From: Micromonospora sp. RHAY321
GTDB lineage: Bacteria; Actinomycetota; Actinomycetes; Mycobacteriales; Micromonosporaceae
Direction: 5' to 3'
DNA length: 64,000 bases
NCBI RefSeq assembly: GCF_023896955.1
Contig: NZ_JAMHIW010000005.1
Location: forward strand, 345,219-409,218
Positions 44,160 to 52,544 of this stretch are shown here, in pieces. A program made the translations under genes and the position numbers. The notes under the pieces are model-generated. The model was not told the DNA's origin and ran no database searches. It was given only the letters and a program-made list of their open reading frames with translations. The number at the start of each line of letters is the position of its first letter. Position 1 is the first letter of the stretch.

Positions 44160-44588
44160 TCAGAACGCGTGGTACGCGACCAGCGGCTCGTACTCGTAGC
44201 GCAGGTTGTCGAAGCGGACCCGGAAGTTGACGCCGTCGCGCACGTTGGTCGCCACCGTGATCCACCCCGAATTGGCCGGTAGGTAGGTCCAGTAGTTGCA
44301 GGCGCTCGTCTTGTCGACGAAGATCACGCACGCTTCGGTGCCGTACGCGCTGGCGTTGCGCACGTTGATGTCGCGGCAGCGGCTCGTGGTGCGGTAGGTG
44401 CCGGCCTGGCCGCCGTAGCCGCCGGTCTGGAAGTACGACCGGACCGCCCCGCCGTAGCAGGTGGCGAGCGGGGCGAAGAGGTTCGCGTCGGGGGTGGCCT
44501 CGGCGGCCCGGGCGGGCGCGCCGGCGACGAGCGTCGCGGTGGCTGCGGCGGCGGCGGCGGCGAGCAGGCGGGCGGTCGGGGATGACAT
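44160..44588 (-). CDS. Small secreted protein
   Basis: 142 residues. Signal peptide at about 1-28 (Ala-rich core, ARAAEA). The mature part has four Cys residues (ATCYGG, SRCRD, EACVIF, SACNYW), probably two disulfides, and a beta-rich end (GVNFRVRFDNLRYEYEP). Of unknown function, resembling small exported proteins of actinomycetes. GGAGG lies about 9 nt before the ATG. Confidence 0.8.
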   Translation of the reverse strand: MSSPTARLLAAAAAAATATLVAGAPARAAEATPDANLFAPLATCYGGAVRSYFQTGGYGGQAGTYRTTSRCRDINVRNASAYGTEACVIFVDKTSACNYWTYLPANSGWITVATNVRDGVNFRVRFDNLRYEYEPLVAYHAF

Positions 44589-44715
44589 GCATGCCTCCGG
44601 AGAGCAAATGGTTGACCGTCCGTAGTGGACGGAGGAGCCGATCGTGACGATGATTCGGATCGATCGATACGGGCGTGGCCCCGACTTCGGCCGGCGGATG
44701 TGATAGCTCTGGGGG

Positions 44716-45423
44716 ATGTCCGAGGCGATGCTCAGCAAGGTCCGCAAGCTGCTGGCCCAGGCCGAGGACCAGGCCTGCACGCCCGCCGAGTCGGCCGCGT
44801 TCACCGCCAAGGCCACCGAGTTGATCGCCCGTTACGGCGTGGACCGGGCGCTGCTCGCCGCCCGGGACCCGGCCACCGACCCGGTCGGCGACCGGGTGGT
44901 CGACATCGTCGCCCCGTACGCCCGCGACAAGGTCGGCCTGCTCGCCGCGGTCGCCGAACCGCTGCGCTGCCGCTGCGTACGCCGGCGGCAGGGCAACGGT
45001 TTCGCGCTGCACCTGTTCGGCTTCGCCAGCGATCTGGAGCGGGTCGACCTGCTCTTCACCTCGCTGCTCGTGCAGGCGGCGCACGGCCTGGCCGGCACGG
45101 CGGTGCCAGCCGGTGAGCATCCGGCCGCCTTCCGGCGGTCCTGGCTCGCCGGCTTCGCGCAGGTGATCGGCGGCCGGCTCTGGGCGGCCGAGACCGCGGC
45201 GGCCAGCGAATCGGGCACGCCGTCGGTGGCGCTGGTGCTGGCCGACCGCTCCGATCGCGTGCAGCGGCGGGTCGCCGAGCAGTACCCGCGACTGCGCACC
45301 GCTCCGCCGCGCCGGCTGGCCGGTACCGGCTTCGGCTCCGGAGCGGAGGCTGGCCACCGTGCCGACCTGGGTGGCCGCGACCTCACCGGCGGCCGGGGCG
45401 CCGGGCGACACCTCGGCCGCTGA
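44716..45423 (+). CDS. DUF2786 domain protein
   Basis: 235 residues. The N-terminal ~40 residues are the DUF2786 helix pair (MLSKVRKLLAQAEDQACTPAESAAFTAKATELIA-type; the run from residues 5-38). The central part carries VDIVAPYARDKVGLLAAVAE and LFTSLLVQAAHGLA, typical of the longer actinobacterial versions. Function unknown; fusions with zinc-binding or DNA-related domains exist in the family. The C-terminus is Gly/Arg-rich. Confidence 0.82.
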   Translation: MSEAMLSKVRKLLAQAEDQACTPAESAAFTAKATELIARYGVDRALLAARDPATDPVGDRVVDIVAPYARDKVGLLAAVAEPLRCRCVRRRQGNGFALHLFGFASDLERVDLLFTSLLVQAAHGLAGTAVPAGEHPAAFRRSWLAGFAQVIGGRLWAAETAAASESGTPSVALVLADRSDRVQRRVAEQYPRLRTAPPRRLAGTGFGSGAEAGHRADLGGRDLTGGRGAGRHLGR

Positions 45424-45439
45424 CCTCCCGTGCCGTCGC

Positions 45440-45967
45440 TCAGGCGGGCGCGGTGGGGTGGTCGCGCGACACCGTGGCGAGGTAGCGGGTGAGCAACTCG
45501 TGCCAACCGGCGGTGAGGGCCTTGCGGTATCCCTCGGCCGCCTCACCGTGCCGGTCGAAGTGCCGATGCTCCAGCTCGACGCGGGTGCGCTCGGGGCCGT
45601 CGGGAAGGAACAGCACCTCGACCTCGCTGGCCCGGGCCGGGTCCGGCACGGGCACCCGGTCCGGGCCGATCTGCCAGGCGAACACCAGCCGGCGCGGCGG
45701 ATCCCAGGTGAGCACCCGGCCCCAGTCGGCGCGGAAGCCGTACGGGCCGATCTCGTAGAGCATGCCGCCGGGCCGGGGCTCCATGCCCAGCTCGGCGAGA
45801 GCCTCCGGGCCGGACCAGGTGTACTCCGTGACCCACCAGTCGGTCAGCTCGTCGGTGAAGACCGCGAACGCGTGCTCGGCGGAACCCGGGACGAGGAAAC
45901 TGCACCGTAAGGAGAACCGTTCCAGGTCCTGCCGGATGTCGGCCGGATCAGCCATTCCCTGTCCCAT
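45440..45967 (-). CDS. SRPBCC/START-like (AHSA1-type) domain protein
   Basis: About 175 residues. Seen: RCSFLVPGSAEHAFAVFTDE, DWWVTEYTW, GRVLTWDPPRRLVFAWQIGP, and a final VELEHRHFDRHGEAAEGYRK with AGWHELLTRYL, matching AHSA1-type hydrophobic-pocket proteins. The ligand is unknown. The ATG at 45967 follows a TATGGT -10 by 8 nt; an ATG at 45955 is possible. It converges with the DUF2786 gene. Confidence 0.87.
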   Translation of the reverse strand: MGQGMADPADIRQDLERFSLRCSFLVPGSAEHAFAVFTDELTDWWVTEYTWSGPEALAELGMEPRPGGMLYEIGPYGFRADWGRVLTWDPPRRLVFAWQIGPDRVPVPDPARASEVEVLFLPDGPERTRVELEHRHFDRHGEAAEGYRKALTAGWHELLTRYLATVSRDHPTAPA

Positions 45968-46132
45968 AGGCCCGGACCATACCGGCTGATGCCCCGCTGT
46001 GCAGCTTCGCGAGGTGCCCGGTTCCGGACAATGGGTTGTCGGGTCGTCACACACGGGTGCCCCGCTGGAAAGCGGGTAACCGCGCCCGACGGCCCGGACG
46101 ACCGGGCCGGTGTGGCGACGGAGCGGGAGAGC

Positions 46133-47077
46133 ATGAGCGAGAGCGCGCAGCAGCGGGACCGGGAGGTCGACCGGCCGGGCCAGGCCAACGGCGGTGCCGA
46201 CCCCGACGTCCTGCTCGACATCCCCAAAGTCTCGGTCGACTCGATCCGGCTCGCGGTGGACGGGCTGGACGCGGACCTTTCGCTGCGAGCCCGGCTGGCC
46301 AACCTTCTCCAGCTCGACGCCGGCGTCCGCGTGCACCTGCAGGGCGTCGAGCTGGACATCAACGGGGTGCAGGCCGAGGCGCAGCTGCGGGTACGGCTGG
46401 AGCAACTGGTGGAGATCCTGGGCCGGGCGTTGGAGACGATCGACAACAACCCGCAGATCATCGACTCCCTCTCCCGGTCGGCCGGTGCCGTGATCGACGA
46501 CGTCAATCGCAGCACCCAGCAGTTGGCGGCGGGAGCCGCCGAGGTCACCGGGTCGGCTCGGCGCTTCGGCGTACCCGATGATGTACGTCGGCAGGCCGGC
46601 GCGGCCGCCGACCGGCTGCGACCGGGTCCGGGTCGCCCCGGGGCCGGCGAGCAGGGCCGGGCGCAACCCACCGGTCCGGAGGGCAGGCCGCCGGAGGGGC
46701 CGAAGCCTGAGCGGCAGGTACCGCAGGGCCAGCCACCGACGGAGCCCAAGCCTGAGGGGGCGAAGCCGCAGGGCCAGGCGCCGCAGGGTCAGGCGCCGCA
46801 GGGTCAGGCGCCGCAGGGTCAGCGGCCGCAGGGGCAGCCATCGGAGGGAAAACCCCGCAACGAGCCTGGCGCGTCGCAGGGACCCGGCCCGTCCGGGAAT
46901 GGTGACGGCGGTCAGGGCGGTGGTGGCGTGCCGGGCGGGGCGCAGGCCGCCGCGCAGAGTGCGGCGCAGCTCGCCGAGCAGGCGGGGGAGACGCTGCGGC
47001 AGGCCGGGCGCAGCGTGTGGGAGGCGATCCAGGGCGGCATGGCGCAACACCGCCAGCAGGGGCGCCGGGATCAGTGA
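46133..47077 (+). CDS. Conserved protein with PQGQ repeats
   Basis: 314 residues. The N-terminal ~145 residues are conserved in actinomycetes: VSVDSIRLAVDGLDADLSLR, ARLANLLQLDAGVRVHLQGV, ELDINGVQAEAQLRVRLEQL, GRALETIDNNPQII. A Pro/Gln/Gly-rich segment with tandem APQGQ units spans about residues 180-280. A C-terminal amphipathic helix (AQSAAQLAEQAGETLRQAG) follows. No signal peptide. A GTG at 46112 is an alternative start. Function unknown. Confidence 0.78.
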   Translation: MSESAQQRDREVDRPGQANGGADPDVLLDIPKVSVDSIRLAVDGLDADLSLRARLANLLQLDAGVRVHLQGVELDINGVQAEAQLRVRLEQLVEILGRALETIDNNPQIIDSLSRSAGAVIDDVNRSTQQLAAGAAEVTGSARRFGVPDDVRRQAGAAADRLRPGPGRPGAGEQGRAQPTGPEGRPPEGPKPERQVPQGQPPTEPKPEGAKPQGQAPQGQAPQGQAPQGQRPQGQPSEGKPRNEPGASQGPGPSGNGDGGQGGGGVPGGAQAAAQSAAQLAEQAGETLRQAGRSVWEAIQGGMAQHRQQGRRDQ

Positions 47078-47287
47078 CAGGCCGCTTGTGACGGCCCGGC
47101 GCGGAGGTACGCGGCGGCGGGCATGCTCTGATCGACCTCGTCCACGGAACCCTGCCGCTCGCTCCACCGGGAACCCGCTGGTATCTCGGGGTGGAGGGCG
47201 GGCCGAGAACCATCCCTTCGGTTGAGCGGAGCTAGGCGACGCTGCGGGCAGTGAGATCGGCCCGCCAGGCGTGGATACTCAGGACTC

Positions 47288-47482
47288 ATGGGCAGTCGCA
47301 AATATCTGTTCTGTTGGTGTCGCCGGCATCTTCCTCCGCCTGTCCCGGGGCGGGAACCCAGCGGTCGGCGCTTCCGGAGGGTCGAGGAGTGCCCCCGCTG
47401 TCGACGCTTGTGGCAGGTGCGGGAAGACAGGTTCCATTGGCAGCGGGTGATGGACAGTGGAGGCGGAGCCTCCAGTTCGTAA
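47288..47482 (+). CDS. Possible small Cys-rich protein
   Basis: 64 residues with two Cys pairs, FCWCRRH and ECPRCRRLW, spaced like a zinc knuckle. Third-position GC is lower than in neighbouring genes. There is no clear ribosome-binding site. It may be real but is uncertain. The region from 47078 to 47605 otherwise shows nothing recognisable. Confidence 0.35.
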   Translation: MGSRKYLFCWCRRHLPPPVPGREPSGRRFRRVEECPRCRRLWQVREDRFHWQRVMDSGGGASSS

Positions 47483-47605
47483 CGTCGCCATGCAGCTGGT
47501 TCCGGATCAGTTTCAGGCCACCCACATTCGCGGGAGTGCCGCCCGGAGCCGCCGTGCCATCTCTCGTACGACTGCGACCTTGACCACCCCTTCGATGATG
47601 GCCGC

Positions 47606-47932
47606 ATGAGTCTGGATGACGGGGACCCGGTCATGGTCGCCTTGAGCCTGGTGGCCGTGGTCCTCGGCCTCGCCTCAGTTGTACTGGGCGTGCGGGTGGC
47701 CGTGTCGCGACGGTTCCCCGCAGCCTGGGTTCGGCTGGCACGCCTGACACCGAGCCAGCGGTCTCAGCCCCTGCGCATGGGCAGCGCCCAGGCCATGATC
47801 GGTGCCGGCCTGGTGGTCCAACAGGCGCCCTTCCTCATCCCCATGCCCTTTCCGGTCGGACGCGCCCTGTTCGCGGTGTCCCTGCTGTTGCTGGTGACGG
47901 CGGCGGGATCGTTCGCGCTGCTTCGCCGCTAA
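47606..47932 (+). CDS. Small membrane protein
   Basis: 108 residues with three predicted membrane helices: MVALSLVAVVLGLASVVLGV, AQAMIGAGLVVQQAPFLI, ALFAVSLLLLVTAAGSFALL. An alternative ATG is at 47633. Codon use is typical of the region. Not recognised as a named family. Confidence 0.55.
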   Translation: MSLDDGDPVMVALSLVAVVLGLASVVLGVRVAVSRRFPAAWVRLARLTPSQRSQPLRMGSAQAMIGAGLVVQQAPFLIPMPFPVGRALFAVSLLLLVTAAGSFALLRR

Positions 47933-48065
47933 CCGCACATGAGGATGTGCCGGGGCAGTCGCGCGACAATGTGCGATCCACGTGCGATTTGTGGCGGTGA
48001 TCACCGGCCAAGAGTGGTCGTCAGCGACAGGTGGGGCCGACCGAAGCGCACGAGGCCAACAGCAA

Positions 48066-48097
48066 GATCCCCACCTGCGTTTCCGCTGGTGGGGACC
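48066..48097 (-). terminator. Possible terminator of the tRNA cluster
   Basis: Perfect 8-bp inverted repeat (48068-48075 / 48088-48095) 27 bp beyond the 3' end of tRNA-Phe. No T-run, so tentative. The surrounding 47933-48121 shows no gene. Confidence 0.35.
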
Positions 48098-48121
48098 TCT
48101 GTAGCCCGGCGAAAGGCTATG

Positions 48122-48195
48122 TGGCCAGGGGCGGGGTCGAACCGCCGACCTTCCGATTTTCAGTCGGACGCTCGTACCAACTGAGCTACCTGGCC
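48122..48195 (-). tRNA. tRNA-Phe (GAA)
   Basis: 74 nt. Acceptor stem GGCCAGG/CCTGGCC with discriminator A. The anticodon loop CTGAAAA gives GAA, and the T-loop GGTTCGACCCC is present. No CCA is encoded. Third in a Glu-Asp-Phe cluster. Confidence 0.96.
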
Positions 48196-48294
48196 GTGTC
48201 GCTCGGCTCATGCTACCCGCCAAACGGATGAACCGCTGGCAGGGTGACACGCTCCGATACGCAGAACGCCGCGCTGGGCGCGGCGTCGGCGCTG

Positions 48295-48368
48295 CGGTCC
48301 TGACGGGACTTGAACCCGCGACCTCCGCCTTGACAGGGCGGCGAGCACTCCAACTGCTCCACAGGACC
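48295..48368 (-). tRNA. tRNA-Asp (GTC)
   Basis: 74 nt. Acceptor GGTCCTG/CAGGACC with discriminator G. The anticodon loop CTGTCAA gives GTC, and the T-arm GGGTTCAAGTCCC is present. No encoded CCA. Confidence 0.96.
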
Positions 48369-48399
48369 TAGCTTGTGTTGCTCCGGCTTGCGCCGGTCG

Positions 48400-48472
48400 T
48401 GCCCCCAACGGGATTCGAACCCGTGCTACCGCCTTGAAAGGGCGGCGTCCTGGGCCGCTAGACGATGAGGGC
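48400..48472 (-). tRNA. tRNA-Glu (TTC)
   Basis: 73 nt. Acceptor GCCCTCA/TGGGGGC (one G-U pair) with discriminator A. The anticodon loop CTTTCAA gives TTC, and the T-arm GGGTTCGAATCCC is present. First in the cluster. Confidence 0.96.
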
Positions 48473-48626
48473 GGCCCCGCCATCATTGCACATTCGCAAC
48501 TTCAAGCGGACTTGCTCCCATCCGGCCCCGCCGGAGGCTTGGAAAGCATACGTGATCCCTGGTCGGTCGACAAAACCGGTATGGCGGGACCCGCAGGTCG
48601 GCCCAAAACCGCAGGTCAGGACCGGT

Positions 48627-49412
48627 CTACTTGAGTCGGGTGATGCCGAAGCGGTGCTTCAGGTCGGCGATCACGTGCGGGCAGGCGGCGAGCGTCGCGG
48701 CCCGGTTGCCGCCCCCGTCGTGCAGCAGCACGACGGCGCCGGGACGGGCGGCGGAGTGGATCCGCTTGGCGATCGTGGCGGCGGTGGGCTTGTCCCAGTC
48801 CTGCGGGTCGACGTTCCAGTGCAGCGGACGCATGCCGAGCTCCTTCGCCACCCCCAGCACCTCTGCCGTCCACCGGCCGCCGGGTTGCCGGTAGAAGGGC
48901 ACCGGCGCGCCCGGAGCCGCCGCCTGGATGGCCTTGTTGGTCCGGGCCAGGTCGGCTCGGATCTCGGCGATCGGCCGCCGGGCCAGGTCGAGGTCGTGCC
49001 GCCAACTGTGGTTGCAGAGCTGGTGCCCCTCCCGGACGATCCGCCGCACCAGTTCCGGGTGGCGCTGCACCTCCCGGCCGACGAGGCAGAAGGTGGCGGT
49101 CACCCGGGCGGCGCGAAGTTGGTCGAGCACCTTGGGCGTCCAGGCCGGGCTGGGGCCGTCGTCGAAGGTCAACGCGACCGGGCCCACACCGGTGCTGCGG
49201 CGCAGGCCACCGGGGAGCTTCGCCGGCAGCGGGCGCAGCGGTGGCTTGGTGCGGGTGGGGCGCGGCGACGTGGCGGGTTTCGGGGTGGGCGGAGCAGTCG
49301 ACTCCGCCGGCTGCGGCGGGCCGGCGGGTGCGATGGTGCCGCCGGGTTGGGCGCAGCCGGACAGGACCAGCACCACGGCGAGGACGGACGCCAGGACGGC
49401 GCGGGCTTGCAT
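48627..49412 (-). CDS. Lipoprotein polysaccharide deacetylase (NodB domain)
   Basis: 261 residues. Lipoprotein signal with VLVLSGC; a Pro/Thr-rich linker to about residue 70. The NodB domain follows: VALTFDDGPSPAW (catalytic base and metal Asp), NHSWRHDLDL (metal His pair), FYRQPGGRW and VVLLHDGGGNR. It removes acetyl groups from a cell-wall glycan such as peptidoglycan. Located outside the membrane, near but not obviously linked to the carotenoid genes. Confidence 0.92.
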   Translation of the reverse strand: MQARAVLASVLAVVLVLSGCAQPGGTIAPAGPPQPAESTAPPTPKPATSPRPTRTKPPLRPLPAKLPGGLRRSTGVGPVALTFDDGPSPAWTPKVLDQLRAARVTATFCLVGREVQRHPELVRRIVREGHQLCNHSWRHDLDLARRPIAEIRADLARTNKAIQAAAPGAPVPFYRQPGGRWTAEVLGVAKELGMRPLHWNVDPQDWDKPTAATIAKRIHSAARPGAVVLLHDGGGNRAATLAACPHVIADLKHRFGITRLK

Positions 49413-49486
49413 CTGCTCGCTCCCGGGGGGTCGGGGTAGGCGGACGCCCAGACGCTAGTGGACGCCGCCGACGGCGGACAGCCCGG

Positions 49487-50428
49487 TCAGTCCCCCCTCG
49501 ACTGGTCCAGCGAGTCGCGGACCGCGACGGCGAGCGAGACCGCCTCGGCCAGGTCGACCGGCCGGACCACCCCGGCGGGCAGGGTGTCCGCCCGCCAGCC
49601 GGGGCCGGCGGCGAGCACCAGCAACGGGCGGCGGGGCGCGGCGAGCAGGGCGCTGAGCTGGGCCGGGTCGGCGGTGGCCCGGGTGTGCGACCAGAGCACC
49701 ACGGCGGCCGGGCCGGTACGCGTGACCGCCTCGACGAGGGCAGCCACCGGCACCCGGGCGCCCAGCATCCGGTAGCTGACCCCGGCCTCGGCGAGCGAGG
49801 CGGCCATCGCCTCCAGCGGCAGACTGTGCTGCTCCTCGTCGGCGCAGGAGAGGAGGATCCGGGCCGGTCCGGTCGGCGGGGTGGCCCGGCCGGCCGCCGC
49901 GAGCGCCTCCGAGACGCAGCGGCTGACCAGGTGCTCGACCTCGATCAGGGCGCCCGTGGCGGCGTGCCGTTCGCCGATGCCGGCGAGCACCGGGCGCAGC
50001 AGGCCGTCCCAGGTGGCGACCACCCCGCTGGCGGTCAGGGTGTGCGCGATCGTCTCGCTGATCGCCGCCGCGTCCAGTCGCATGGCGGCCCGGGCCAGCC
50101 CGCGGGCGGCGGGGCCGGCGCGCCCCACCGGGATGCTTCCGCCGCCGTCCCGACCGGGCGTGCGGATCCGGCTACGGACGGCGTCGGCGGGCATCGGATC
50201 CGGTGTCTGGCGGGCCCAGCGGGCCGCCTCGGCGGGGCTCACGCCCTCGGCGGTGAGCCGTTGCATGATCTCCAGGCGCGCCAGGTCCGCCGGCGTGTAC
50301 CGGCGGTGGTGGCCCGGGATGTGTTCGCTGGGCCCGAGCCCATAGCGCTGGTGCCAGGTGCGCAGCGTGGTGACCGCGACCCCCAGCCGGCGCGCGACGG
50401 CGCCCGCGCTCAGCGCCTCATCGGCCAC
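49487..50428 (-). CDS. MerR-type regulator with B12-binding-like domain (LitR/CarH-like)
   Basis: 313 residues. The N-terminal MerR helix-turn-helix is SAGAVARRLGVAVTTLRTWH, then GHHRRYTPADLARLEIM. Residues 135-310 match the CarH/LitR cobalamin region. The Wx9EH motif reads H155-x9-E165-H166, so the capping Trp is His. The lower axial ligand motif ExH is kept as E199-x-H201. It ends a crtE-crtI-idi-regulator string and overlaps idi by 11 nt. In other actinomycetes LitR gives light-dependent carotenoid synthesis, so the same is inferred here, with the changed Trp as a caution. Confidence 0.83.
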   Translation of the reverse strand: MADEALSAGAVARRLGVAVTTLRTWHQRYGLGPSEHIPGHHRRYTPADLARLEIMQRLTAEGVSPAEAARWARQTPDPMPADAVRSRIRTPGRDGGGSIPVGRAGPAARGLARAAMRLDAAAISETIAHTLTASGVVATWDGLLRPVLAGIGERHAATGALIEVEHLVSRCVSEALAAAGRATPPTGPARILLSCADEEQHSLPLEAMAASLAEAGVSYRMLGARVPVAALVEAVTRTGPAAVVLWSHTRATADPAQLSALLAAPRRPLLVLAAGPGWRADTLPAGVVRPVDLAEAVSLAVAVRDSLDQSRGD

Positions 50429-51038
50429 CCGACCGCTCCGCCGCGTTCTCCGCCGACGATCCGGACGGGGTCACAGCCGAGCCGGGTACGCCGGACGCCG
50501 ACCCCGAGGGGCGCAGCAGCCGGTTCACCACCCCGCCCAGCCAGGGTGCGTACGAGCGGGGGTCCAGGTCGAGGTCGGCCTCCAGGGCGGCGGGCTCGGC
50601 CCAGCGCAGCTCGGCAACCTCGTCCGGGTCGGGCAGCAGCGGGGCGCCGGGAAGGAACCCGCCCTTCAGCACGTGGTCGTACTCGAACTCGACCCGCCCG
50701 GTGGCCGGGTCTTCGGCGTAGTAGACGTAGACACCCACCTCGGTCAGCTCGACCGGGCCGGCGCCCAGCTCCTCGCGGAGCCGCCGGTTGGCCGCCTCGG
50801 CGAGCGGTTCACCGGGCTGGGGGTGGCCGCAGCAGGAGTTGGCCCAGCGCAGCGGGAACCGGGTCTTGGCCGCGGCCCGCCGCTGTAGGAGCACCTGACC
50901 GTCCGGGTCGACCAGCAGCACCGAGAAGGCCCGGTGCAGTTGACCCGGCGGCTGGTGGGCGGCCGCGACGGTGACCTCGCCACGAGGTCGGCCGGCGTCG
51001 TCGACGAGCTCGACGAGGTGGTTCTCGCGGCTGCTCAT
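50418..51038 (-). CDS. idi: Isopentenyl-diphosphate delta-isomerase, type I
   Basis: 206 residues. Nudix-fold isomerase that interconverts IPP and DMAPP. Seen: LHRAFSVLLVDPDGQVLLQR, the catalytic Cys in RWANSCCGHPQPGE, the Nudix-like RRLREELGAGPV, and EFEYDHVLKGGF with catalytic glutamates. The C-terminal ~35 residues are an extra Ser/Gly-rich tail. The ATG overlaps the crtI stop by 4 nt; GGAGGG lies upstream. It supplies precursors for CrtE. Confidence 0.93.
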   Translation of the reverse strand: MSSRENHLVELVDDAGRPRGEVTVAAAHQPPGQLHRAFSVLLVDPDGQVLLQRRAAAKTRFPLRWANSCCGHPQPGEPLAEAANRRLREELGAGPVELTEVGVYVYYAEDPATGRVEFEYDHVLKGGFLPGAPLLPDPDEVAELRWAEPAALEADLDLDPRSYAPWLGGVVNRLLRPSGSASGVPGSAVTPSGSSAENAAERSGGR

Positions 51039-52516
51039 CGGCCCTCCCCGGTGATGCGGCCGGCGGCGAGCTTGCCGGAGATCAGCACCATCGGTACGCC
51101 GACGCCGGGCTGGGTGCCGGAGCCGACGAAGACCACGTTCGACAGGTCGCGGTGCAGGTTCGACGGGCGGAACGGGCCGGTCTGGAAGAGGGTGTGCGCG
51201 GCGGCGAACGGAGTGCCGGCGGCCATTCCCTGCTCCGCCCACTCGGCGGGGGTGATGGCCTGCAGCACCTCCACTCCGTCGCCGAAGCCGACGTAGCCGC
51301 GCTCCTCCAGGGTGCCGATGAGCTGGTCGCCGTAGCGGCGGGTCAGGTCACCTCGCCACTCGAACGGGGCCCGGTCGAGGTTGGGCACCGGCGCGAGGAC
51401 GTAGTAGGTGTGCCGGTCCGGTGGGGCCACCGACGGGTCGGTCCGGCTCGGGTTGGTGACCAGCAGCGACGGGTCGCTCATCAGCTCGCCCCGCCGGATG
51501 ACCTCATCGAAGGTGCCCTTCCACGCGCGTCCGAAGTGGATGTTGTGGTGGGCGATCTTCGCATAGCCCTGCCGAGAGCCGACGTGCAGGACGACGCAGG
51601 AGGGCGAGTAGGTGAGCCGGCGTTGGTGGGGGGCCGAGAGCAGATCCCGGTAGGCGACCGGCAGGTCGGGGTTGAGCACCACCACGTCCGCCGGCACCAG
51701 CTCGCCGTCGGCGGTGAGCACGCCGGTGGCCCGCCCGTTCGCGGTCTCCACCCGGGTCACGGTGGTGTCGTACCGGATCTGCACGCCGTGCTTCTCGGCG
51801 GCGCCGGCCATCGCCCGGGAGACCGCGTGGATGCCGCCGCGTGGGAAGTAGACCCCGGCGACCGAGTCGAGGTACGCGATGACCGCGTAGATGGCCAGCG
51901 CGTCGTGCGGGGCGAGCCCGGCGTACATCGCCTGGAAGGAGAAGATCCGCTGGGTGCGCGGGTCCCGGAAGAACTGGTTGATCTTCGTCTGGAGGCGGCG
52001 GAAGGCTCCGCCGGTGAGCAGCTTGAGCAGGTTGCCGGTGATCAGGTCGGTCGGCGCGTCCAGGTTGCGTTCGATGAAGTCGGCCCGCTCCAGCCGCCAC
52101 AACTCCCGCGCGTAGTCGACGAAGCGCAGGTAGCCGTCGGCCTCACGCGGCCCGCAGACCCGGGAGATCTCGGCGGCCATCCGCGTGGTGTCGGTGAGCA
52201 CGTCGAGGGTCGAGCCGTCCGGGTAGTACGCCCGGTAGGCCGGGTCGAGTGGGGTCAGGTCGAGCCAGTCCCGGAGCTCCTCGCCGACCGCGCCGAGCGC
52301 CTCGGCGATCAGGTCGGGCATGGTGAGCACGGTCGGGCCGGTGTCGAACTCGTACCCGTCCACGGCGAGCCTGCCGGCCCGCCCGCCGGGCACCGGTTCC
52401 CGCTCGATCACGGTCACCTGCCGACCGCTGCCGGCCAGGTGCAGCGCGCAGGCCAGCCCACCCAGCCCGGCGCCGACGACCACCACCCGGTCGGTCCGTC
52501 CCGTCACCGTCCGCAC
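51035..52516 (-). CDS. crtI: Phytoene desaturase
   Basis: 493 residues. FAD-dependent desaturation of phytoene to lycopene-type products. Seen: the dinucleotide site VVVGAGLGGLACALHLAG, VIEREPVPGGRAG, DTGPTVLTMPD and the C-terminal carotenoid-desaturase signature NVVFVGSGTQPGVGVPMVLI. The GTG has a perfect AAGGAGG about 7 nt upstream. It lies 28 bp after crtE and overlaps idi. Confidence 0.94.
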   Translation of the reverse strand: MRTVTGRTDRVVVVGAGLGGLACALHLAGSGRQVTVIEREPVPGGRAGRLAVDGYEFDTGPTVLTMPDLIAEALGAVGEELRDWLDLTPLDPAYRAYYPDGSTLDVLTDTTRMAAEISRVCGPREADGYLRFVDYARELWRLERADFIERNLDAPTDLITGNLLKLLTGGAFRRLQTKINQFFRDPRTQRIFSFQAMYAGLAPHDALAIYAVIAYLDSVAGVYFPRGGIHAVSRAMAGAAEKHGVQIRYDTTVTRVETANGRATGVLTADGELVPADVVVLNPDLPVAYRDLLSAPHQRRLTYSPSCVVLHVGSRQGYAKIAHHNIHFGRAWKGTFDEVIRRGELMSDPSLLVTNPSRTDPSVAPPDRHTYYVLAPVPNLDRAPFEWRGDLTRRYGDQLIGTLEERGYVGFGDGVEVLQAITPAEWAEQGMAAGTPFAAAHTLFQTGPFRPSNLHRDLSNVVFVGSGTQPGVGVPMVLISGKLAAGRITGEGR

Positions 52517-52544
52517 GTGCCCACCTCCTTGAGAAAGTTGCCCA

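Noticed and set aside
46700..46860. CRISPR-like short repeats
   Set aside because: The repeats are in-frame APQGQ codons within one gene, without spacer-repeat periodicity.
51600..51620. GGGCGAGTAGG as a third TetR site
   Set aside because: Only one half-site, inside crtI coding sequence and far from any promoter.
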